Assembly: GCF_030848805.1 (NCBI RefSeq)
Contig: NC_092358.1
Location: forward strand, 1,364,001 to 1,428,000
DNA length: 64,000 bases
Source of the DNA: Temnothorax longispinosus
Taxonomy: Eukaryota > Arthropoda > Insecta > Hymenoptera > Formicidae
Direction of reading: 5' to 3'
The translations under genes and the position numbers were made by a program. The notes under the pieces are model-generated. The model ran no database searches. It was given only the letters and a program-made list of their open reading frames with translations, and had not been told where the DNA came from. Position 1 is the stretch's first letter. Each line of letters starts with the position of its first letter. This document shows positions 12,668-24,074 of this stretch, piece after piece.

Positions 12668-13560
12668 GTGTGTATATGTGAGGTATGTTTATGTTTAGAC
12701 TGAATTGCACCGAGACGGTCTCAGTCGACCAACTCAGTCTGGTTGGCGATTCTCTGTTCCCTTTTTCCACATATTATATTCATTATGAAAGAAAGATATT
12801 TCAGTTAGCTAAAATCATATAAAATCATACGCTAATGTCGCATTCTCAATTTAACTTTTGATTCGCATTGACTATTCAGATTGATAACTTGCCGTTCCTC
12901 TTACAATTAGTGTTAAAAAGAGGCAAAATCGAGAGATATTGTAGTCACCTGTAGAATAATTAAAAGAAAGGAGTATCGATCACAATTACAGAGAAAACAA
13001 GTTTGGTCATCAGCCAACCAGAATTAGCATCAACTGACATTGATGCAATTCGCCGCTGTAGCCGTCGATCCTGGATCTACATGTTCGTTCTTATAGGGGC
13101 CCGAATGACGAAATAGAGTCTCGATGCGAATTTCCGGGTAGTCTCGTCCTACGGATGTCCGTGATACACGTCGCCGCTGGTTCGCGAGCGACGTTCTGCA
13201 AGTGAACGTACAAGCATTTCGAAATTTCCGACACGTACGATTTGGCTATGCCCGCCCCCGCAATGCGCTATTCAACGTAACGTAAACATTAAGTGAAGTT
13301 TTACATGTTCGTTCGCAGCCAGAAACGTCCCACGTGTATTTTATATATTTTTCGGATAAAGGTCACTTTCCCGCGGTTAAATCGATAAAGCATCACATCG
13401 TAAATTCTCGTCAAAGTTCAAATTTAGTATATTATCTTCATACATATCACACATTCACCTCACACACGTATGCGCACCGCAACGTTCTCCCATTATATTC
13501 ACACCCTAAGTTATCTCTGCTTTTCTTTTTCTCTAATTTCCTTTTGACATCGATAAAAAA

Positions 13561-13561
13561 T

Positions 13562-13596
<35 letters not shown>

Positions 13597-13822
13597 TTTT
13601 TTCATATATATTTCAATTATTTTATCGTTAATTAATTAATCGTTATATCTTATTGTTCCATTAAAGTTAAACTAAAGTGTTCTGCGTGTGGTATGCGCAC
13701 CTCTGGCAAGTACCACTCAAATATATATACATACATATATATGTATATACATATATACGTACGTTTATACGCATATATATATATATATATATAAAGATAT
13801 ATGTACGTATATATTTGTAATA
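13561..13822. repeat. Cluster of (AT)n microsatellites
   Basis: Two AT-dinucleotide tracts (13561-13600 and about 13721-13822, the latter interrupted by ACGT steps) separated by AT-rich unique sequence. Confidence 0.85.
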
Positions 13823-15510
13823 TATAAAGTATTCACTTATATATTTATCTGTATTTTCCATTTTTCTTTTATAAGTATCATCATGAATAACTCACAATAT
13901 CTAACTACGCTGCTTTGAGATTAATTGGGTAATCGGTGCAAATAAGACATTAATTGCTCCTACTGTACCAATAATTGTTTATCGCGCAAGGTAAACCATC
14001 AGACTTCCGGAGCCGATTGCAAATATCCTTGATTGTTATAATTTATAAACGTGAACGTCCACCATTTTAAATTTGGAACATGTTCTAATAAATACAAATT
14101 TCTGTCAATTTTTATTCATAACAAAACTTCATTTTTTTCCGTATAATATACAAAAATAGCATGATACCCAATTTTTTATCTAAATAGAATCATTCCTATA
14201 AATAATTATCTAGTTCTATTAATATTGCAATGTGTACGCCATTTCGTAATTGTTTTGGTAAAATGGCGCATTCATAAAAATAAACTAACACCCTTTCAGG
14301 TATCCATCAACATTTTGCTCTTTCGCGTACGATGTAAATTCTTTCCAGATATTTTCTGGTTGTTTCGCGTCTTAATACTGGGATGATACTTTTATCATAA
14401 AATTTTTTTGATTTTATCCAGCCACACGAATTCATATAATCTAAGTATGTGAACATTGACACAAATAATAGAGCTGGACGATAAAATATTTAATGATTGT
14501 AAAAGAATCAATTTTCTAATACAAACAAGCATAACTAATCAAAACGAATTGATATGGTTATTGGTTGTATTTGCAGTACCTGGACGAACCGTCGTAATCT
14601 CCCAGATATTTTCCCAGATACCTTTTAATCGATATCGCGAAATTAAATTTACTAGAGACTCTATCTCAAAATTTGTATGCAAAGTACCACAAGCTATGTT
14701 GTGTCATAACGCGATCCAAATACTCGAATAAATTTACAACTACTTTCCGAAAATTACTTGGTTTAGATCAATTCAATTTATGGAGAATACGATCCAAAAA
14801 AATTCTCAAATTTACAATTTTCTAAAAATTACTTGGTATGTACCAATTTGATTTATATAGGTTGCTTTATGAAATTTTAATGCTGTCTCCATTCCCGTAT
14901 TATTTCATTCGATCGAAATGTTGAAGACGCGATTTTCAATCAACATTCTAGCAAGGGTACATTATTTTTAAAAATAAGACTGTACATTTTTGATCGAAGA
15001 GCAAAATGGAAGGCAAAGTGCCCGTCGCCACGACATTACTTAGTACGTTCTCTCGTACGATACCGCTGTTAAATGCATGACAAAAACAAACATGACAGAC
15101 AGGATTTTAACCTTCTATCATCTTCAAGTGTACCGCGGCAATGACAATGAAAAAACAAATGAGTTCTAATAAGCATTTGAGAAAGTATAATTAGACGTTG
15201 CTTTACGAGCAAAGCGAATGATCGGCTAGGCTTCTTTAGAATATTCATCAATGTGCGCCATGTGCCGGCGACGTTAAGTCCAAGAAATAATCGCAAAACC
15301 AATTAGCGATGACAATCGCGGCGGCTAAAATTTTCAAAACGAGGTTCGTTGCGCGAGATGCAGGACGTTCGGTGAGGAATTTTGTACTCTTCTAAGATCA
15401 TATCGGCTTGCTGACATAAAGAAACGCGCGTAAACCATCATAGAAAGTCCCCTATCTTCGGAAACTCATTAAACTGGTTGAATATTTGTACCATGATCAG
15501 TGTTATCAAT

Positions 15511-17344
15511 TTATATCTTTGAGCGCTTAGCCTGACGAGACTTGGCAGTGCGACGTGATTTTTTCGCGGCATCGCCCGACGTTTCCTCTGCAGTAGATCT
15601 CCGTTTGAAGGATATCGAAGGCACGGGAGCCTTGGGGGGTGCCATGTCCACCGTCGGAGTCGACGGAGATTGCGTAACTACAGATTGCTGTATCACCTCG
15701 GTGGGGCTGTGGGCATCCGCGATCGGAATAAAGTCGTGCCCTTCGCCAAACGCATCCGGTAGCACTCCCTGATTGGCTAAAGCTTGTAAATCCTCTGTAG
15801 GGACTGGCATTGACTGGCCACAACCTACGCACACTGGTATTGCTGGTGACTTGGATCGCCAATATTGTAGTTCGGTTTTACACTTGTTCAATTCCTAGAA
15901 AAAAAAATGTGTATCTATAAGATGGGGAAATATAGATTTCTGTACTCAATTGAGAGTAAAAAAAACCAATTTACAATCCTACAATTTGTAAGATTAAGCT
16001 ATAAAGCAAACCTTATATATAATAAATTAAATATTCATCTTTATTTCAAATTCCTGGAATATATCTGGATAAATACCTGTAGGAGTGTGCTGAATTTCCG
16101 CGACGTCTCTTCATTCTTTTTGTCGTTATCATCCAATCGAGTAGCGTACTCCACAATTTGTTTCTGTTGATCCGCAATTTTCGCCTTGCAACTCTTCAAA
16201 TCCCTGCGCATCAATGTTAGCTGACTGTTGTACCGTCTCATGCCCTGTTTGATCTTGCGAATCCGTTTTCGCAAAACCATATTCGATTGCGGTGGTGACA
16301 CATTGGACTCCAAAAGAGCAGGATCGTCTGAACAATGCGACGAAGAACCTTCTTCTTCTCCAGCATTGCCCGTTTTTCCATTTCCGACGGTCAGGGGCGC
16401 GGAATCCAGGCACATAAATGGTTTACTCACGCTACTAGAAGCTGCGACAACAACGTGCCATCAATAAAATTCTATTACGAAAGTATAGAAAAGTATTGAA
16501 CCATTTGCTTCACTTACAGGAGAAGGTTCCTGCAAGATCCAGAAAATCGGCACCGAAGTAAGGAATTTCTGGTAATGTTGGTTCAATGTGCTCTTTGAAA
16601 TATTCCATAGCCATAGTACTCAGATCAAACAATTCGTCTGTGACTTTGTAAGGTCTTTGTAATTTCGGAGTAACTTTTATGTAATAGAGAATGCGATAAA
16701 CTTCGTCTAAGATCTGTAAAACGGAAATAGGATTTTTACTTCCGTTTCTCTACTATTGGGGGTTTAAACGTAATTATATATATACCTCGCCGGGAAAGAA
16801 GCAGCAATGCTTCCGTTCAATGTGCTTGCCGAAACTCATTTGCAGCAAGGTGAGTCGCATATGCAGAGTTTCTATAATATCCGACTCGCACGCTAACGGG
16901 TGATTCCGACGCGCGGACTCGCGTCTGGGCATTTGCGCTTTGATAGCCTGAAAACGGCTCAACATTTGAGCTTGTAGCTTTTGAAACGTAGAGTTCAGTA
17001 TTGATCCACAAATGCGATCCAGTTGATGGCAAACCTATGGGATGAATGGGAGGTTTGCTACAGCACGTCACGTGGGAGAAATGAACTGACTTCACTTAGA
17101 ATTTAGTGATACTTACCAGACGCATATGGGCTACCATATTGAAGCCTAGATAGCCGAAGATTTTCTCAAGGATCTCGACAGGTAAATCCAGGAGATTCAG
17201 GTTGCGTGATTCAATGGTGGCCCCATTGTTAGACGTGCCAGCCGTTACCGAATGGTGCTTTTTCAACGAGTTTACTTCTACTTCACCAACTGGTCCACTG
17301 CCACCGCTGCTTCCCATGTTACTCGACTGACGTGTCGACACCAT
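15511..17344 (-). CDS. FBXO28: F-box only protein 28-like (FBXO28)
   Basis: Five minus-strand exons join in frame: 17344-17117, 17034-16786, 16713-16518, 16441-16077, 15894-15511, giving 473 aa. The F-box lies at about residues 48-92 (LNLLDLPVEILEKIF and following). The family-typical block QMPRRESARRNHPLA and CCFFPGE...LDEVYRIL follows, then a STMAMEYF motif, a coiled coil (about 260-320) and a basic, KR-rich tail that looks like a nuclear localisation signal. FBXO28 is a substrate receptor of SCF (Skp1-Cul1-F-box) ubiquitin ligases; in vertebrates it is nuclear. The start ATG at 17344 is preceded by an AG that could be an acceptor of a 5'UTR intron. Low-complexity Gly/Ser and Pro/Thr segments flank the domains. 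Promoter DNA probably lies further right. Confidence 0.88.
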
Positions 17345-18100
17345 CTTTTTTGTTTTTCAATAAGTGAGTTTATCCAAAATCTGAAGCAAAACAGGCAATG
17401 TTTTTCACAATAAACAGTAATAATACATATATAAACATGTTACATAAATATATGTAACACAATCAGAATTAGATAAACGGATATACTGTGCGTACGTAAT
17501 TTAACATTTTCATATTCTCACGTATTTTCACAAGTTTTAAGAGATTGCAAGTTAGCAAGTGTTTTATAATAAAAAAAATTCTTTTAACATATTTTCAAGA
17601 TTAGCATATTTACAGCGGCAAGATGTAGTATAAGTACACTCTAATAAATAATATTTAACAATAATTTTTATAATTTCTAGAAAGAAATATCAATAGGTGT
17701 ATTTATAAAGAATGTTATAAGCGATTGTTATTGTACGTTGCGATTCACGGACTCCAAAGATAAAGAATGACATAGGTTAATCATTTTAAGTACACTCTCC
17801 GTAATGTATTCGTGTCACTAAAGCGTTTTATTTTTTTCCCACAATGAACAATGAAGTTTACGCGAGCTACTTCCTCTTCCCGCAGAACTTGTTTAAATAC
17901 CAAACCCTGGCTGCAAGTCAACGAACTTGCTTCAGCGAGCATCTATCGAGGGTCCGAAAGTCCGAAGACCATTACACGAACGTGTATTGTGCAAGCGCTC
18001 CAGACACAAATCCAGACAAATAGTCGAAGAAATACAAACAGACGGATCGCGCGGAGCAGCACCGATGACACTCCAAATTAGAACGACGCGTCTTACGTGA
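17345..18100. other. 5' flank of the FBXO28-like gene
   Basis: AT-rich sequence between the FBXO28-like start codon and the GC-rich block. It is likely 5'UTR, intron or promoter; no coding exon seen. Confidence 0.4.
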
Positions 18101-20900
18101 GCGGAAACGCGCTCTTCGTTGCGAAATTCATTCTGATGAGGCGTTTTCGCCGTCGCTGCGGAATTATTCGTACCTAGGACGATCGCGCGAATCACCCGCA
18201 CGTTGCGAGTGCCTCGGGTTCCCCGAGGTCTTTCGGGGTCACACAATCCCGTTCCCGTCGAGAAACGGAATATATCCGACGTCTAGAATCTGACGATCGG
18301 CAGGAAATTCGGAGGCAGACGGAGACTTTGGAAGAGGTGAACGGCACTGTGCGCGATGTGCGAGTCGCGCGCGCGTTGCGTAAACAAGATGCTGAGCGAT
18401 GGTTACTCGGGTTCTCACTGATCACCGCACTCGAATCAAGTCCATCTCCTCGGGTCGCGTCGGCATCGCACGGCGGAACCGTGCTCGAGCACGGACTTTC
18501 GATTTTCCGACGATCGTACGTGGTCACTCTGACGTAGACGGGAACGGGAAGAGGGCCGGTCGTCGACCGAAATCAGGCTCACCCTCGGGCGGCGACGACT
18601 CCGTCTGGCTCGTGCGTGTCCCGCGTGTCCGTCCCGATCGCCAGATCGGAGCCGACGATCCGACGTGGACGTCGTAAACGCCAAACGTGTCGGAGTCGGA
18701 GTCCAAGTCGGAGTACGGCTGAAACCGCGGCCAACTCTATCAATCCAGGCCGGATCGGTACGAAGACGAGCGTTTAACGGTCGCGGGAAGAGATTCGCGC
18801 GGCGTCGCGGGGTGCCGAGGGGCGACGGGGGGCGGAGAAGGGGGAGGGAAGGAGACCGAGCCGCGGCGCGAACAAAAGGTCGGAGTCGAGTTAGGTGTCG
18901 AGCGCGACGAGCCGATTTCACCGTGAATGCAGCAGAGGGTTCGCTGCCCCCCGCGCGTCGTCGTCGCGCGGAAGCGAAGGAGGCTGGGGGGCCCTCTCTC
19001 CTGCTCTCCGCGATCGCCAGTACCTGGAGCGTGATATCGACTTCGGAAGCCTCACTCGCGAGATCGAGGTGTCTACTGTCTTCCCCGGAACCTGTCGCCC
19101 TTGTAAGGGAAACCGAGGAAACGGGGGACGGGGACGGGGACGGGGACGGCGACGGCGAGAGGGCGAGAGGAAAGAGGGATCCCGCCACCGAAGACGAGAG
19201 GCGAGACGCGAACGACGACGCGCGTAGAGAAACAAATGTTACAAATGTAGAGAAACAAACCGGGTGACCCGTGCGCGCGAGTAATCGATGCACCCGCGAT
19301 CTTCTCTTTCTCCTCGCTACAAGACCGCTAGAGCCGCCTGGCTCTGGCCGAGAACGAGATCGGGCAGATAGAGAGGGAGAGAGGGGAAGAGGGGGAGAGA
19401 GAAGGGGAGGAGAAAGAGAACGAGGCTCGAGGGCTCGCAGGCTCCAGGCTCGAAGGGAGACGTCGAGACGACGAGTGCCCCGAGTTAGACGAGCGGCAAC
19501 ATCACTGTATCCGCGTTGGCGTTTTCAGCGACATTTTGACGGAGAGACTTCCCCGCCTCTCCTCCCCAACCCCCCACAAGCTACTCCCCGCTGCCGCGTT
19601 CGTTCTCGCTTCGTTTTACTGCCGAGCTTACACACACACACGCACACTCTCTCTCCCTCTCTCTCTTTCGCTCGCTCCTTTTACGTTCGTGATCGCTCCT
19701 TCGTCGTTTTCCTTTTTTTCGTCTTTCTCGTTCGTCCGCTCGTTTACTTACTCACTCACTCACACTCACTTACTCTTTCTCACTCTCTCTCTCTCTCGCC
19801 CGTTAAAAGCCCCGTGCAATTATGGCGCGGTTACACATAATCCCACAACCGAGGAAAAAATCGCCACTCCTCCCGCGGATAAACAGCTTTTCCCCAGTCC
19901 ATTTTACCTGCTCCAGCTAGCTGTCCTGGCCGCGCGCATCCACGGGCACCCCGCACTGCCCCGCAGCACCGAGCACGTAGCTGTCGTAGCTCGCGTAGTA
20001 GCGAGTAGCGGCTCGGGGATCCGAGCTCTTTCTCCGTCTCTCTCCCTCCTACCCCGCTCTCCCTCCGTCCCTTCGCGAACGTATCGAAAATAAATGTTGT
20101 CACTGGCCGAGACAAGCAGGACGAGCTGTTGCTGTTGCTGGCTCCTCGCGAGTCGCGGGCACGCGAATGTCGCGAATATCGCGGACGGCGATGGCACGCG
20201 GGCACCGCGGCGCAGCGCACACCCGGGTTCCGCTTCCGCGGCGCGCGGCCGTTGCTACGCTCCAAAGCGGCGTACCGGGGGGGCACAACGCCGACGTCGT
20301 CGACGGCGGGCAACGGCGGCGCGGAGATGCGCACATACGTATTACCGCGGCGAGAATACGCGCTCGCGCTCGCGCGACGCGACACACACCACACCACCAC
20401 ACACGCTCCCGCTTTGACGCGCGCCGCGCCACACCGCGTACCGCGTGCGAACGTGCCACAACTGCCACACACGATCCACGACCGCACGCGTGCGCCAGGG
20501 GCCTTCTGATTGGTCGTCGCGACCAGTCGCGACGGTCGCGGCCGCGGCCGCGGACCAGTCCGCGTCGTCCGCGAGCCGCCTGAACGTAGCGACGCGAGCG
20601 GATAATCGCGATGCGCGCGCCGATCGAATCCTAGGGGCTTTTCGACCGCCGCGCTGGGGGCATTTCTTTGTCGCGCGACGCCCGCGCAATCTGAACGTTG
20701 TCGCGAACTCACGACTACTCACGACCGACGACGGACGGAACGTGGCGAACGTGCGCGGGAGGGAGAATGACGGGAATGACGACGATGACGACGTTACTGA
20801 ATTTCCTGAATGCTCTTCTCCTCCCCGAACTCCGTAGTTTTTACAGAACGATTCAGTTGCGCTTGCGACTTGCGACATCGTCGACGTTATGCAAGCGTGC
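18100..20900. promoter_or_regulatory. Large CpG-dense GC-rich block, probable promoter/5'UTR region
   Basis: This 2.8 kb block is far richer in G, C and CpG than its surroundings. It carries long open frames on both strands (for example 285 aa at 18436-19293 and 293 aa at 19831-20712, minus strand), but these are Arg/Ser/Pro-rich, overlap each other in several frames and resemble no family, so I read them as GC-driven. Simple repeats occur at 19124-19147 (GGGGAC) and in CT tracts at 19640-19680 and 19780-19798. An inverted CCAAT box (TGATTGG) lies at about 20507-20513. It may hold transcription starts for the FBXO28-like gene (-), for the carbonic anhydrase (+), or for a non-coding transcript. 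Confidence 0.4.
19124..19147. repeat. GGGGAC hexamer repeat
   Basis: Four exact copies of GGGGAC, followed by the related units GGCGAC and GGCGAG, inside the GC-rich block. Confidence 0.85.
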
Positions 20901-23900
20901 GCGTATGTTTCTTTTCGAATCTCGAAGCGAAATTTAAATTGTATTCTTTTGAACTTTGGCCCGTACTGTATTCATAATTCGTTCTTATTTCAAGACTGTT
21001 GTAAGATAATGTCTTAAGATGCTTAATTTTACGATTCTGTTATTGGTTTAAAACATCTTAAGATTGTATACTTAAGATTGTCTTAAATATAAGATCGGAT
21101 TATAAGTACTGGCCTCTATAAGTCCGTGTAACACCTTCAGATCGTGTTTAAAGCCTGATGGAATCTGGGGTCTGAGGGTCGTTATCGTTCTTAATTTATC
21201 TAACTTTTTACATCGTGCCATTGAGAGTCATATAATAATTACGACTCGATAATTGAAACCATAAACGGATATAATATTTCAGTCATCGGATCAACGCGGT
21301 TTTGATAGCTTTTGTTGTAACGTGTATAGGTTGATGAACTTTCGACGATTACGTTTCTACAGAGTTTTCGCCACAAGAGAGATAACGTCTTATCTTTGCT
21401 GGATACGCGAATTAATAAATGAACGAAGTAATGAACCTACGTGAAAATGCATTTAATTTATTTACTTGGCGATACACATAATATACATAATATTAATATT
21501 TATGTAACGCGTTACGAGAGAAATAATTTCTGTATAGCGAGACAAAATCGCGTGTTAATGCGACGAGCAAGCTGATTGCATCTCACAGTAAATTAAATGC
21601 CGTATAAAATACATAAATATAATGACGAGAGAGAGACACTCGAAACAGTTGTAATTATTTGTCTTCATCACCTTTCCATTTGTATAGGCGAACAACAGGT
21701 TACATCGCGCACACCAAGCACCATGACGATGATACGCGGCGTCGACATAATCGGGTAACCAGAACCACAAATTGCGAGCTGTATCGCACGCATTTACCTT
21801 TACCCGATTGTTATCTCAATTTCTGGCGTTGTGCAATCGACAAACAATAGCTGAGCGGCGAGCGGCAACATTACGCCTCCGTCGTTCATTCCGGCGCTGC
21901 ATTGTTAAGCGTGGCCACTTACGTTAATTTTCCAGAATTTCTAGCAGCGATATCTCGTCCCAACGTTATAACGCACGAATCCTAATGAGCGTGACACTTT
22001 GCATCGCACGCGCATCGGCTGACGGTTGATCTTTTATCATCATGCATTGCAGGCATAATATGCGCAATTCGGTCACATATAACGCGTTTGTCCTGCAGCC
22101 AGTCCAGAATTAAAGTCAACGTGCACGAAACGCGAATGCCGAATCGATCTCGAGGAGAAAACACTTGAATCATTCCTTGATTCCGCGCGATCGATCATTT
22201 CTTACGTAATGTACCGTTACCCGGTGCACGAACGTATTGTTCTCGATACAGATATTTCAATAGAGCGAGAACCTGGAAAAATTCCGTCTCCGATCGTGCT
22301 TTTTTGCATCAATCTCGCTCGATCCGTCCTCGCTCGCGGAGATTTCTATTATACATCCACCGCCGTTTATTATGGTGAAACGCTTGCGAAATCGAACGCG
22401 TTGCCCGACAGTCTCGATGAAATTCTTGTCTGTAACACTTAAGTATCGCCCGAGTCGACAATATTTCGCGCGATATTTCGATGTTTTCTCGGAAGAGAGC
22501 GAAATATTAAACCTAATTACCTAAACAGGTATTTTTTTTTATCTACGTGAAAATGATATATAAACTGGCGTGTATGCGTAAAATAAGGTCGAGTACAACA
22601 TTAACATTTATACTCGACCTTATTTTACGCGTAATTATCTAATGCACTTTCCGCATTTCGTTTTTACGTATTTCTGTGTACTGTTTTTTTTTTTTTTCAG
22701 AAGCTACATTGCGCTAAAAGATTTTCTCGTGATTGAAAATTAGAGATGATGTATATATTGTATATATAATGCGAACGTAAGGATATAATAATTAGTCTCT
22801 CGTTGATAGAATCCGACGATAAAAGAACGTCGTTTTCCCCATTACGTTATTGATAAAAACAGGATGTTATTAATCTTTCAATAGCCAATTTGAGAAATGA
22901 GATCGCGACGTGTATAACAAATCTGCTGGGGATTACGGTCGTTGGGTTGGATTACGCCGGAGAAAACCGCAGAGAATAATTTTCGCGAAACGGAAGTCGA
23001 GGAATACCGAAAAGCGCGACGGTAGGAAGGTACCGTAAGTTATTCATCACATATCGCCGGATATATTCACGAGATTTCCGCCTGTGCTAGTCAAACGGAC
23101 TGCTAAATACTAAATAACACAGCAAACACTAACGGGCTGCATTGCTTGATATTAAACGCGTGCAAAGTTGCACTCGTGAAACATATACGTCTATACAGAG
23201 CGTTAAATATATCGTAAGATTTGCTCAAGCGAGGACCTCGCATCTGATTGCCAAACTTTTAAGCGTTCCTCGACGTTCATTTTTTTTTGCTCCGAAGAAT
23301 TTAAGTTGCATTGCCAAATTTATCCATTAAAAAATGTAATAAAAATAATATTTTAATATATAATTGTTTGGAAGAAATTAAAATAATTACTCTTAACAAT
23401 TTACCTTTTCATTGAAAAATATAAAATAATTCCAATGCAGAGATTACTCGCAAAAAATTGAGCGCATATTTTTAAAATTCCGAGTCTTTGGAAGCCTTTA
23501 ATATGACAAAAAGAAGGGGAACGAGGAGAAGCAGACATATATAAACGTAGACTTTTAAAAGTTAAACATACTTATTATCAGAATAATAGGAGTGATAGAT
23601 TTGTACAATAACAAGCTTTTAAGCTGCCCATAATTTTCGAGCTAAATCGCGAATCACTGTATACATGCAGTACAAAGGATTTGAGCAATCAGCCCGCGAT
23701 TTGCCAGTTTGATTATCAAAAGCAAGCGGATTTATGCCAGTCGTTATTTACGTCGCCTATTTTTTTTATCTATTGTAGTTTTCAAGGTCGCATCTCGAAA
23801 TCATTACTCGCCGTGTTGATTTCGTAGATCGTCATGAAACAAATCGTGTTCTTCCCTCTTCGCTGTCGACGCGACGACGCAAAGTCAATCGCACGTCGCG

Positions 23901-24074
23901 AAATAGAAGCGGCGAACTCTTATTTAACATGGTCGACCGAGCCGGCAGTACTCAGTCTACCACCGGCCGTAATACAGAAATATTCGCATTACCTCGCTGA
24001 TTCCTCGACGAATCGGCGAGTCGTTGGGAGTGCCGCGAGATTTCATGGTGTACGCGCTGACGGGGTGAACGATC
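20900..24074. other. Intergenic region upstream of the carbonic anhydrase gene
   Basis: No recognisable coding exon in about 3 kb. It contains repeated TCTTAAGAT-type words around 21000-21110 and a perfect 20-base-pair hairpin at 22576-22630. Confidence 0.45.
22576..22630. repeat. Perfect 20-bp inverted repeat (hairpin) with 15-base loop
   Basis: Arms 22576-22595 and 22611-22630 are exact reverse complements of mixed base composition (GCGTAAAATAAGG... in the left arm), separated by 15 bases. Too short to be a standard microRNA precursor by itself; could be a transposon remnant or a structured regulatory site. Confidence 0.85.

Larger units (their letters stand above)
12000..15510. other. Intergenic/3'UTR region downstream of FBXO28-like gene
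   Basis: About 3.5 kb with no supported coding exon. It holds AT/AC microsatellites (12305-12362, 13561-13600, about 13721-13822), an AT-rich palindrome (12626-12667) and otherwise unremarkable sequence. The proximal part is probably 3'UTR of the minus-strand F-box gene. Confidence 0.5.

Noticed and set aside
13561..13822. Tandem-looking AT tracts considered as a CRISPR-like or satellite array
   Set aside because: Plain dinucleotide microsatellites, with no repeat-spacer structure.
15527..15862. 111-codon minus-strand frame
   Set aside because: It is an out-of-frame shadow of the last FBXO28-like exon, whose own frame is supported by splicing phase and family similarity.
18436..19293. 285-codon open frame, minus strand
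   Set aside because: Composition is Arg/Ser/Pro-rich, SPSPSP comes from a hexamer repeat, long frames overlap on both strands, and there is no family match. Best explained by high GC content.
19831..20712. 293-codon open frame, minus strand
   Set aside because: Same reasoning: Arg-rich translation in a GC-rich block, with competing open frames in other phases and no domain.
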